Below, piece after piece: positions 41,972-49,850 of a stretch of 64,000 bases of DNA. Origin of the DNA: Sphingomonas sp. Leaf339 (GTDB lineage: Bacteria > Pseudomonadota > Alphaproteobacteria > Sphingomonadales > Sphingomonadaceae); assembly GCF_001426195.1 (NCBI RefSeq), contig NZ_LMRS01000012.1, positions 372,001 through 436,000 on the forward strand, written 5' to 3'. The position numbers and the translations under genes were made by a program. Below the pieces are notes generated by a model. The model was given only the letters and a program-made list of their open reading frames with translations. It made no database searches and was not told where the DNA came from. Each line of letters opens with the position of its first letter. Position 1 is the first letter of the stretch.

Positions 41972-43108
41972 CTACGATAGCGCCCCGGGCCGCCCCAACG
42001 CCCCCTCGTAAAGATCGCGATACCGCGCGATCATCACCGCCTCGTCATACTCGGCCACCGCCTTCGCCCGGTTCGCCGCCCCGACCTGCGCCCGCAAGGC
42101 ACCATCATTCACCAGCGCCTGCATCACATCGCGCAGGCGAACCTCGGTCGGCCATTCGGCGATGAAGGGGGCGTTATCAGCCGACACCATCCGGCGCAGA
42201 TCGCCGACCGGTAACGCCGCAACCGGCAGCCCGGCGGCCATCGCCTCGACCACGCTGGTCGGAAACTGCTCGCTCAGCGACGACAGCGCGACGAGATCGA
42301 ATTGCCGCAGGAAGCGATAGGGGCGCTCGACGAAGCCCGGCATCACCAGTCGCTCGGCAATGCCCATCGCCCGCGCCGCGCCCTCGATCGCGGCACGTTC
42401 CGGCCCCTCGCCGACGATCACCAGCCGGAACCGGCCGGACAGACCGCCGGCGGCGCGGACCAGCGCAGTCAGGTTCTTCACTGGCTGCAATGCCGCGACC
42501 GCGCCGATCAATACCTCACCGTCGCGGCGCGTCAGGCCGGGAATTGCCGCTGGATCGGGGTCCGTCCAGTAATGTGCGGTCGCGATGCCGCTGACGATGC
42601 GGTGGACCCGGTCGCGCGGCTGCTTCCACGCGCCAAGCGCAATCCCCTCCAGCGCTTCCGACGGCACCACCAGTCCTTGCGCGGCGGTCAGCGCGACGCG
42701 GCGGTACATGTTGCGTTCGATCTTCAGGCCATCGGCCTCTTCCGCGCCAAAGCCATCCTCGTGATGGATCAGCGGCGGCATGCCCTTGCCGAACACGCGG
42801 CGCGCCATCACCCCGTCGATCGCACCCCAACCATAGGTCAGGACCAGATCGGACCGCCGCATCAGCCGCGCGATCGCCTCGTACCGCGCGACCGATGGTT
42901 TGCCGGCCAGCGGCGGCGCATTCTGCGCCAGTTCATATTGAACACCGGGTCCGATCATCGTCCGCCCGTCAAGCGACTCGGGATTGGCGGACACGATGAC
43001 ATGGCGCGCACGCGGTCCCCAGGCCGCCATCAACCGGGCGGCGCGCGCCTCCTTGCCCCCCATTCCGAAGGAGGCGTGAAGGTGGAGGATGGAGAGTGGC
43101 GCGGTCAT
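41972..43108 (-). CDS. GT4-type glycosyltransferase
   Basis: A 378-residue cytoplasmic or membrane-associated transferase with the GT-B fold. The N-terminal domain contains HASFGMGGKEARAARLM, and the C-terminal donor domain has IGAVAALQPVKNLTALVRAA, LVIVGEGPERAAIE and SSLSEQFPTSVVEAMAAGLP, where the EQFPTSVVEAMA segment is the usual EX7E-like sugar-nucleotide site. It probably adds a sugar during polysaccharide or glycolipid synthesis, but there is no surrounding biosynthetic cluster. It is divergent from a small membrane-protein gene. Confidence 0.9.
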   Translation of the reverse strand: MTAPLSILHLHASFGMGGKEARAARLMAAWGPRARHVIVSANPESLDGRTMIGPGVQYELAQNAPPLAGKPSVARYEAIARLMRRSDLVLTYGWGAIDGVMARRVFGKGMPPLIHHEDGFGAEEADGLKIERNMYRRVALTAAQGLVVPSEALEGIALGAWKQPRDRVHRIVSGIATAHYWTDPDPAAIPGLTRRDGEVLIGAVAALQPVKNLTALVRAAGGLSGRFRLVIVGEGPERAAIEGAARAMGIAERLVMPGFVERPYRFLRQFDLVALSSLSEQFPTSVVEAMAAGLPVAALPVGDLRRMVSADNAPFIAEWPTEVRLRDVMQALVNDGALRAQVGAANRAKAVAEYDEAVMIARYRDLYEGALGRPGALS

Positions 43109-43212
43109 ATCGCCCCGTTAATCAGTTACCTCCACAATTGCACGATCACTTGACGACCGCGACCAAGATGTGCTGCGATGCAGTAAGTTGATCTGACTGG
43201 GAGATTACGACG

Positions 43213-43455
43213 ATGATTAAGTCCATGATTGCCGGCGCCAGCGCGCTGATGCTGACTGCCTCTCCGGTTCTGGCGGCAACCGCCAATCCGGCATCGTCGC
43301 TCTCGGTGAAGTCGAGCGTTCGCGCCGCCGCACCGTCCAAGCGTGACAGCAAGCTCGCCGGACCCGGCGCGATCGTCGGCCTGGTGCTGGCCGCCGCCGT
43401 GATCGCTGGCGGTATCTATCTGGTCGTCGACGACGATAATTCGGACAGCAACTAA
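43213..43455 (+). CDS. small exported membrane protein with acidic tail
   Basis: An 80-residue protein with a signal peptide (MIKSMIAGASALMLTASPVLA), a short basic segment (VRAAAPSKRDSK), a membrane helix (PGAIVGLVLAAAVIAGGIYLV) and a VDDDNSDSN acidic tail. GGGAG about eight bases before the ATG supports the start, and a strong terminator follows. The pattern is common among small sphingomonad proteins of unknown function. I cannot assign a family. Confidence 0.75.
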   Translation: MIKSMIAGASALMLTASPVLAATANPASSLSVKSSVRAAAPSKRDSKLAGPGAIVGLVLAAAVIAGGIYLVVDDDNSDSN

Positions 43456-43465
43456 GGGATCAGGA

Positions 43466-43494
43466 CAACCGGCGGTCGTCTGGGCCGCCGGTTG
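43466..43494 (+). terminator. terminator after the small membrane-protein gene
   Basis: CAACCGGCGG (43466-43475) pairs perfectly with CCGCCGGTTG (43485-43494) around a nine-base loop, followed by TATTATTAT. Confidence 0.8.
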
Positions 43495-43568
43495 TATTAT
43501 TATCTGGTGATCAAGATGGCTGGCACTTGCCGGCTTTTTTTGTGACTGACGGAAAGAGATTGATCCGA

Positions 43569-44141
43569 TCAGGCGGCATCGCCCGCCGTCATCCGCAGAA
43601 TGCGCGCTTCGAATCGCGCCTCTGATCGCCGAATGACCCGCCGGATCGCCGCGGCGATCAGCGTGAACCCGGCGATCAGCATCGCCCAAGTCGCCGGTTC
43701 CGGTAAATGCGACAGGCGATCGACACCGATCTCGGCCTCGTGCACCGCCGCCGGCCTCACCGCGATCCGCGCGATCTGGCCGATCCCTGACAATTCGATC
43801 CGATCGTTATCGGCCTCTGCTACGCCCAACAGCCGGCCCGTCGCGTCATAGGCACTCAGCCGCATCGGCGCGCCACCGGTGGCCAGAAGCGAGAACGACT
43901 GCGCCGGCATCGACAGCGTCCGGTCGGCGTTCACGAACAGGATATCGGCATCCGCCGATCCATCGCCACACAGGGCGGTGTTACGAGCAGCAGGCGCCGC
44001 ACAGTCCTCGACCACGCTGCCGGTCCGATCGACGGCCATGCGATAGACCGAACCGACATCGTCCGACGCCACCGTGGTTGCCGCCACCGGCACCGCGCCC
44101 AGCATCATCAATGACGCACCCAGCGCCAGCCACCACCGCAT
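43569..44141 (-). CDS. PEP-CTERM domain protein
   Basis: A 190-residue exported protein with a signal peptide (MRWWLALGASLMMLGAVPVAA) and a C-terminal sorting signal: PEPATWAMLIAGF, a hydrophobic stretch and RRVIRR. PEP-CTERM proteins are processed by an exosortase and often act in exopolysaccharide or surface structures. The tail after the Arg cluster is unusually long (about 20 residues, SEARFEARILRMTAGDAA). The middle domain, with two Cys pairs likely forming disulfides, is not recognised. The gene follows a GH130 gene on the same strand by about 70 bases. Confidence 0.82.
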   Translation of the reverse strand: MRWWLALGASLMMLGAVPVAATTVASDDVGSVYRMAVDRTGSVVEDCAAPAARNTALCGDGSADADILFVNADRTLSMPAQSFSLLATGGAPMRLSAYDATGRLLGVAEADNDRIELSGIGQIARIAVRPAAVHEAEIGVDRLSHLPEPATWAMLIAGFTLIAAAIRRVIRRSEARFEARILRMTAGDAA

Positions 44142-44209
44142 CGGTCACTCCCCCAAGCGACAATTCCTGGCATCGGCTTTACCGGTCGGACTGCCGCTGC
44201 TCAAGCTAC

Positions 44210-45319
44210 TCAGGCGAAGGCATCCGTCCCGATGTGGGTGATGCGGCACGCCAGATCGGCCTCGCCGCTGGCGACGATATAATGATCGCCCGCCTCGACG
44301 ATCCCGGTCGTAAAGACGACATTGTCCAGATAGACCAAATCCTTGAGCGGCTCGATCAGATGCGGCGCGGGTTCCAGCAGCGGCGCGTGCTGCGTACGGA
44401 TCGTCACCGATGGATCGTTACGGTCCAGGATCGACCAATAGGTGCGATAGATACCGACGACGCCCGACGGCTCCACCCCGTGCCACAGCGTCAGCCAACC
44501 GTCCACCGTCAGGATCGGCGGCGTCCCGCCACCCATGCGCGCCGTCGACACGGTGCCGGCATGCGGCCGAATCCCCGGCCGGTCATGCGGTTTCCAGTGC
44601 AGCGCATCCGGCGACGACGCCAGATTGATCGACGGGCCCGCCCGCCACGGACTGTCCGGCGGATAGGCGAAGTACAGATCGCCCAGGGGCCGCGTCTGCG
44701 CCCAGTATTTGCCGGCGATCTGCCCCTCGAAGATCAGCATGTCCTTGTTCTGGTGATCGAGCACGATCCCCTCCAACGTCCACTCGATCGCATCAGGACT
44801 GGAATATAGCGTGGTCGAATGGCGCTCCGGGCTGACCGAGCAGGTGGTCATCAGATACCGGTCGCCGACCCGGCTGATCCGCGCATCCTCGACACCATAG
44901 CATTGGTAATCCGCCGCCGGCACGATCGCCCGGTCGTAATGGACCGCCACCACCGCCGTCCCGTCCGCCGTCAGTTCGACCGGCAACAGCCATGACAGGC
45001 TGGTCAGCGCCATCACCTTCCACCCGCCGCCGCGCATCATGAATTTGCGCGGATCGGCGGTATCGACCAGTTGTAGCGGCCAAGGATCGAGGTGATAGCC
45101 ATCCGCCGCCCAGCGGATCGCATGGACATGCCCGTCGACGATCGGCCGCCGCAAGGCCTCGGCCACCCGGACCATCATCAACAGATTGCCGTTGGCGAGC
45201 CGCGTCAGGCCGGGATTGAAGGTGCCGAGGATGTAGGTTTCGGCCGCAACCTTGCCGGCCAGCGGCGATCGCGCCAGATCGAGATCGCGCGGCGTAAAGA
45301 CGAGTTGATCGAAGTTCAT
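44210..45319 (-). CDS. GH130-family mannoside phosphorylase/hydrolase-like enzyme
   Basis: A 369-residue five-bladed beta-propeller enzyme of the GH130 type, which phosphorolyses or hydrolyses beta-mannosides. Family features include GTFNPGLTRLANGNLLMMVRV near the start, CYGVEDARISRVGDRYLMT, and ARMGGGTPPILTVDGWLTLWHG. No signal peptide is present, so it is cytosolic. No good ribosome-binding site precedes the ATG at 45319; translation may depend on the upstream gene 64 bases away. It lies between an alpha/beta hydrolase gene and a PEP-CTERM gene on the same strand. Confidence 0.85.
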   Translation of the reverse strand: MNFDQLVFTPRDLDLARSPLAGKVAAETYILGTFNPGLTRLANGNLLMMVRVAEALRRPIVDGHVHAIRWAADGYHLDPWPLQLVDTADPRKFMMRGGGWKVMALTSLSWLLPVELTADGTAVVAVHYDRAIVPAADYQCYGVEDARISRVGDRYLMTTCSVSPERHSTTLYSSPDAIEWTLEGIVLDHQNKDMLIFEGQIAGKYWAQTRPLGDLYFAYPPDSPWRAGPSINLASSPDALHWKPHDRPGIRPHAGTVSTARMGGGTPPILTVDGWLTLWHGVEPSGVVGIYRTYWSILDRNDPSVTIRTQHAPLLEPAPHLIEPLKDLVYLDNVVFTTGIVEAGDHYIVASGEADLACRITHIGTDAFA

Positions 45320-45383
45320 GCCGTGTTTTGGGCGGGATAATCAAAGATTGCCAGCGCGGATCGGCCGCCCGTCCACACCACGC

Positions 45384-46241
45384 TCAGTCGAGCCGCGCCA
45401 GCCATCGATCGATCGCCGCCGCTGCCACAGGTTCGTCCAGCATCGGCGCATGCCCCACCCCCGGCACGACGGCGAGATCCGACTGCGGCAGCGCCGCCGC
45501 CATCCGCACCGCCGTCGCCGCACCGAGCAAATCCGATCCCTCGCCGCGCACCAGCAGGACGGGAATATCCACCAGCCCCGCCAGCGCACCCCACATGTCC
45601 GGCCCCGTCTCCGCGCCGGGCACGCGCATCGGCTCGGCGATGCGCAGGTCGTAATCCAGCACGATGCGGCCATTGCCGGTCAGCCGGTACAGCCGCTTGG
45701 CCATGCCCAGCCACTGGTCCAGTTCCCATTCGGGATAGATATCGGCGTTGTTCTCCTGCACCGTCCGCGCGGCGTGCAGCCAGGTCGGGCAGCTCGATCC
45801 CTTGCCGACATAACCGCGAATCCGGTGCAGCCCCGCCGACTCGATCTCCGGCCCGATATCGTTCAGCAACGCCCCCGCCAGCCGCCCGCGCGCCGGCCCC
45901 GCCAGCAACATCGTGACGATCCCGCCCAGCGAGGTGCCGACCGCCACGAACCGCCCGATGCCCTGATCGATCAGCAACGCCTCGACATCCTGCACATAGG
46001 TCAGCGGGACGTAAGTCATCGGGTCCTTGGCATAACCACTCTCTCCCCGCCCCCGGAAATCGACCGCGATCACCCGCCGGTCGCCGCTCCGCGCCTCGGC
46101 AAAGGCCGCGAAGTCGCGGGCGTTGCGGGTCAGGCCGGGCAGGCAGATCAACGGTAGTTTTGTCGGGTCACCCGGATAATCGCGAGCGTGCAGGCGGATG
46201 CCATCATTCGACCACCAGTGGATGTTTGCATAAGCGGCCAT
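45384..46241 (-). CDS. alpha/beta hydrolase
   Basis: A 285-residue hydrolase with the alpha/beta fold. The nucleophile elbow VGTSLGGIVTMLL carries the catalytic Ser, a catalytic-Asp region is in LVRGEGSDLL, and the final VPGVGHAPMLDEP supplies His. The N-terminus MAAYANIHWWSNDGIRLHAR is a typical start and has GGGAC upstream; the longer frame would run into the start of selO. Likely an esterase, lactonase or peptidase; the substrate is unknown. It is divergent from selO, with only 36 bases between starts. Confidence 0.88.
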   Translation of the reverse strand: MAAYANIHWWSNDGIRLHARDYPGDPTKLPLICLPGLTRNARDFAAFAEARSGDRRVIAVDFRGRGESGYAKDPMTYVPLTYVQDVEALLIDQGIGRFVAVGTSLGGIVTMLLAGPARGRLAGALLNDIGPEIESAGLHRIRGYVGKGSSCPTWLHAARTVQENNADIYPEWELDQWLGMAKRLYRLTGNGRIVLDYDLRIAEPMRVPGAETGPDMWGALAGLVDIPVLLVRGEGSDLLGAATAVRMAAALPQSDLAVVPGVGHAPMLDEPVAAAAIDRWLARLD

Positions 46242-46277
46242 GTTGCGTCCCGGGTTGATCCACACCCATATCGCGGC

Positions 46278-47636
46278 ATGGCATCCACCCCGCAAGCATA
46301 TCGCCCCGAACAGACCCTCCTGACCCTCGGCCCCGATTTCTACGATCCGGTCACCGCTGCTGATTTCCCCCAGACGACGCTACGATTTCGCACCGATCGC
46401 GCGGCGGCCGATGTCGGCCTCGATACGCTGACCGATGTCGAATGGCTGGCGCATTTCGGCGAGTTCCGTCCGCTGCCCGGCACGCTGCCGCAACCGCTGG
46501 CGCTGCGTTATCACGGCCACCAGTTCCGCAACTATAACCCCGATATCGGCGACGGCCGCGGCTTCACCTTCGCGCAGATGCGGGGCCGCGACGGCCGGCT
46601 GATGGACCTCGGTACCAAGGGATCGGGGCAGACGCCGTGGAGCCGCTTCGGCGATGGGCGCCTGACCCTGAAGGGCGGCGTCCGCGAAATCCTCGCCACC
46701 GAGATGCTGGAGGCGCTGAACGTCCCCACCTCGCGCACCCTGTCGCTGATCGAGACGGGCGAGGAACTGGCGCGCGGCGACGAACCCTCCCCCACCCGTT
46801 CGGCGGTGATGGTGCGGCTGAGCCATAGCCATGTCCGCATCGGCACCTTCCAGCGGCTGGCCTATCTCCGCGACGAGGAGAATATGCGCCGGCTGGTGCG
46901 CTATGTCCTCACGAACCTCTATGACGAGCCGGGCGACGATCCGGTGCGGCTGCTGGGTCTGGTCGTCGGCCGCACCGCGCGGCTGGCGGCGCGGTACATG
47001 GCGGCGGGTTTCGTCCACGGCGTGCTCAATTCCGACAACATCAACGTGACGGGCGAGAGCTTCGATTACGGGCCATGGCGCTTCGCCGCGACCTGGGACC
47101 CGGCCTTCACCGCCGCCTATTTCGATCATCAGGGCCTCTACGCCTTCGGCCGCCAGCCCGAGGCGATCGGCTGGGACGTGATGCAACTGGCGTCTTCGCT
47201 GCGCCTGATCGCCGAGAGTGACCCGCTGATCGCCGCGCTCGACGGTTTCGCGCCGTGCTTTCAGGCGGATCTGGCGGCGGCGGTGCTCTGGCGCCTCGGA
47301 CTGATGCCTGTCGACGACGTCACCGACCGGGCGACCGTGCGCCTTGTCGAACAGACGCTGCGGACCACCGGCCATTCGATCGACCGGTTCTTCTTCGATG
47401 CGTTCGGTGGTGCGCTGCCCGACGATTATGGCGAGCCATGGGCGGCGGTACGCGCCGCAATCGCCGGGCATCGCCCGCGAAAACCACGCGACGATGGCTA
47501 CTGGTCGGGCGAACCCTGCGGCATGTTGATCGACGAGGTCGAGGCGATCTGGGCGCCGATCGCCGCTGCCGACGACTGGTCGATTCTGCACGAAAAACTG
47601 TCCCATATTCGCCGGATGGGCGCCGCGCTGGCGTGA
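46278..47636 (+). CDS. selO: SelO-type protein adenylyltransferase (YdiU/UPF0061)
   Basis: A 452-residue pseudokinase that transfers AMP from ATP to protein side chains and is linked to redox stress. The family signatures LRYHGHQFRNYNP, DLGTKGSGQTPWSRFGDGRL, LKGGVREILATEML and FVHGVLNSDNINVTGESFDY are all present, which gives the ATP-binding loop and metal-binding residues. The start at MASTPQAYRPEQTLL is chosen because an upstream extension would overlap the divergent hydrolase. The length fits compact SelO proteins. It is followed by astD after 34 bases. Confidence 0.93.
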   Translation: MASTPQAYRPEQTLLTLGPDFYDPVTAADFPQTTLRFRTDRAAADVGLDTLTDVEWLAHFGEFRPLPGTLPQPLALRYHGHQFRNYNPDIGDGRGFTFAQMRGRDGRLMDLGTKGSGQTPWSRFGDGRLTLKGGVREILATEMLEALNVPTSRTLSLIETGEELARGDEPSPTRSAVMVRLSHSHVRIGTFQRLAYLRDEENMRRLVRYVLTNLYDEPGDDPVRLLGLVVGRTARLAARYMAAGFVHGVLNSDNINVTGESFDYGPWRFAATWDPAFTAAYFDHQGLYAFGRQPEAIGWDVMQLASSLRLIAESDPLIAALDGFAPCFQADLAAAVLWRLGLMPVDDVTDRATVRLVEQTLRTTGHSIDRFFFDAFGGALPDDYGEPWAAVRAAIAGHRPRKPRDDGYWSGEPCGMLIDEVEAIWAPIAAADDWSILHEKLSHIRRMGAALA

Positions 47637-47670
47637 TCGACAAGCGCCAGACTTAGGGTAAAGACACGCG

Positions 47671-49080
47671 ATGGCCGAGCTTCTCTCGTTTGAACCTGCG
47701 ACCGGCGCCGAACTTGCGCGCCTGACGATTGGCAACGCCGATGACGAGGTGGCCGCCGCGCGCGCCGGCTGGGCAGATTGGGCGGCCAGGCCGCTCGCCT
47801 TCCGGATCGAAACGATGCGCCGCTTCGCCAATGTCGTGCGGCAGCGCCACGAGGCGTTCGCCGACCTGATCGCCCGCGAAACCGGCAAGCCCGTGTGGGA
47901 AGCCCGGACCGAGGTCGATTCGGTCATCGCCAAGGTCGATATCTCGATCGCCGCCTATGCCGATCGCACGGCGCAGCGGCGGATGGACGGCCAGATGGGG
48001 ACGCGCATCGCCGTTCGTCACAAGCCGCACGGCGTGCTGGCGGTGCTCGGCCCGTACAACTTCCCTGCGCACCTGCCCAATGGCCACATTGTGCCCGCCC
48101 TGATCGCCGGCAATGCGGTGGTGTTCAAACCATCGGAAAAGACACCTGCCACCGGTGCATTCCTGGTCGATTGCCTGCACGCCGCCGGGGTGCCGGAGGC
48201 CTGCGTCCGGTTGTTGATCGGCGGCGCCGACGAGGGTCGCGCACTGGCGGAACATCGCGGGATCGACGGTCTGCTCTTCACCGGGTCGGCCCGCACCGGC
48301 CTCGCGCTCAATCGCCTGTTTGCCGACCGGCCGGAAAAGATGCTGGCATTGGAGATGGGCGGCAACAACCCGATCGTCGTCTGGGATACGCCCGATATCC
48401 ACACCGCCGCCGTGCTGGTGGTGCAGTCCGCCTTCACCAGTGCCGGCCAGCGCTGCACCGCCGCCCGGCGGCTGATCGTGCAGGACCGACTGCACGACGC
48501 GCTGATCGCAGAGGTGGACAAGCTGATCGACCGGCTGGTCGTCGGCGCCCCGCACGATACGCCACAACCCTTCATGGGCCCGGTGATCGACAACGAGGCC
48601 GCCGACCAGTTGACCGAGGGGTTCCTGGACCTGCTGATGCGCGGCGGCCGGCCGATCCGGCATCTGGAACGCCCCGATGCCGCCCTGCCGTTCCTGCGCC
48701 CGGCGATGATCGACGTTACCGGCGTCGCCGATCGCCCGGATGTCGAAATGTTCGGACCCGTATTGCAGGTCATCCGCAGCGACGATTTCGACGCCGCCAT
48801 CGCCGAGGCCAACAACACCCGCTACGGCCTGTCCGCCTCGCTCATCAGCCAGACGCCGGCGCTCTACGACCGGTTCTGGGCCAACGTCCGCGCCGGTATC
48901 GTCAACTGGAACCGGCCGACCAACGGCGCCGCCAGCAACGCCCCGTTCGGCGGTGTCGGCCGGTCGGGCAACCACCGCCCCTCCGCCTATTATGCCGCCG
49001 ATTACTGCGCCTATCCGGTCGCCTCGAACGAAGCGGACGCGGCGCGCGCGACGATCGGCATCGGACTGCGCGACGCCTGA
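47671..49080 (+). CDS. astD: succinylglutamate-semialdehyde dehydrogenase-like aldehyde dehydrogenase
   Basis: A 469-residue NAD-dependent aldehyde dehydrogenase, most like AstD of the arginine succinyltransferase pathway. The NAD-site and catalytic segments are present: LGPYNFPAHLPNGHIVPALI, LLFTGSARTGLAL, LEMGGNNPIVVWD with the general base Glu, and SAGQRCTAARRL with the catalytic Cys. The other ast genes are not in the window, so the exact role is inferred. The gene follows selO by 34 bases and may be cotranscribed. Confidence 0.87.
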   Translation: MAELLSFEPATGAELARLTIGNADDEVAAARAGWADWAARPLAFRIETMRRFANVVRQRHEAFADLIARETGKPVWEARTEVDSVIAKVDISIAAYADRTAQRRMDGQMGTRIAVRHKPHGVLAVLGPYNFPAHLPNGHIVPALIAGNAVVFKPSEKTPATGAFLVDCLHAAGVPEACVRLLIGGADEGRALAEHRGIDGLLFTGSARTGLALNRLFADRPEKMLALEMGGNNPIVVWDTPDIHTAAVLVVQSAFTSAGQRCTAARRLIVQDRLHDALIAEVDKLIDRLVVGAPHDTPQPFMGPVIDNEAADQLTEGFLDLLMRGGRPIRHLERPDAALPFLRPAMIDVTGVADRPDVEMFGPVLQVIRSDDFDAAIAEANNTRYGLSASLISQTPALYDRFWANVRAGIVNWNRPTNGAASNAPFGGVGRSGNHRPSAYYAADYCAYPVASNEADAARATIGIGLRDA

Positions 49081-49130
49081 AAGACCAATCGGCGGCAGTT
49101 TGATCGTGACAGATTGATGACAGTCGGGGC

Positions 49131-49817
49131 ATGGGCGCCGCCATGCGCCATCTTCTTCTGCTCGCCACCGTCGCCGCCCTGACCCTCCCCGTACCGGCGA
49201 CGGCGCAAACCACGCAGGACGAACAGGTTTGGCTGAACCTGACCGTGCAGGGGCCGATCGACGGCAAGCTGGTCTATTTCGCCGAGATCCAGCCGCGCAT
49301 CGGCCAGGGCGTGTCGCACCTCGATCAACTGATCATCCGCCCGGCGATCGGATATCGCGTGACGCCACGGCTGACGCTGTTCCAGGGCTATGCCCATGTC
49401 TTCCTGCCAATCGAGGGCGCGCCCGACCGTAACGAGGATCGCAGTTTCCAGCAGGCAAGCTGGATCGTGCCGACCGCCAAAGGCGAACTGACTTCGCGTA
49501 CCCGGATGGAACAACGCTGGCGATCCGACGGCAACGACACCGGCTGGCGCCTGCGCGAGATGCTGCGTTACGAACTCCCGATCAAGGGCAGCAAGGTCCG
49601 CGCGCTGGGATCGGTGGAGGGCTTCGTCGCGCTCAACGCGACCGACTGGGGCGTGCGCGATGGCTTCGATCAGGTCCGCACCTTCGCCGGCGTCGAGGTG
49701 AGCCTGTTCGGCCAATCGACTGCCGAACTCGGTTATCTGAACCAGACGATCAACCAGCCCGCCGGGCGGACGCAGATGATCCACGTCGCGTCGATCAGCG
49801 TCTTCATCCGCCACTGA
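49131..49817 (+). CDS. DUF2490-domain outer-membrane-like protein
   Basis: A 228-residue exported protein with a signal peptide (MRHLLLLATVAALTLPVPATAQ) and a beta-barrel-like body of the DUF2490 family. Typical segments are DEQVWLNLTVQG, RIGQGVSHLDQLIIRPAIGY, the RTRMEQRWRSDGNDTGWRLR strand-turn-strand, and ETAELGY-like strands near the end with IHVASISVFIRH as the terminal strand. Function unknown; likely located in the outer membrane. An in-frame ATG 12 bases downstream could be the start. Confidence 0.82.
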   Translation: MGAAMRHLLLLATVAALTLPVPATAQTTQDEQVWLNLTVQGPIDGKLVYFAEIQPRIGQGVSHLDQLIIRPAIGYRVTPRLTLFQGYAHVFLPIEGAPDRNEDRSFQQASWIVPTAKGELTSRTRMEQRWRSDGNDTGWRLREMLRYELPIKGSKVRALGSVEGFVALNATDWGVRDGFDQVRTFAGVEVSLFGQSTAELGYLNQTINQPAGRTQMIHVASISVFIRH

Positions 49818-49820
49818 TCC

Positions 49821-49842
49821 CGCCCCGGCCGATGCCGGGGCG
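49821..49842. terminator. bidirectional terminator hairpin
   Basis: CGCCCCGGC (49821-49829) pairs with GCCGGGGCG (49834-49842) around a four-base CGAT loop. It lies between the convergent DUF2490 and DUF885 genes. Confidence 0.7.
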
Positions 49843-49850
49843 GCACCCTG

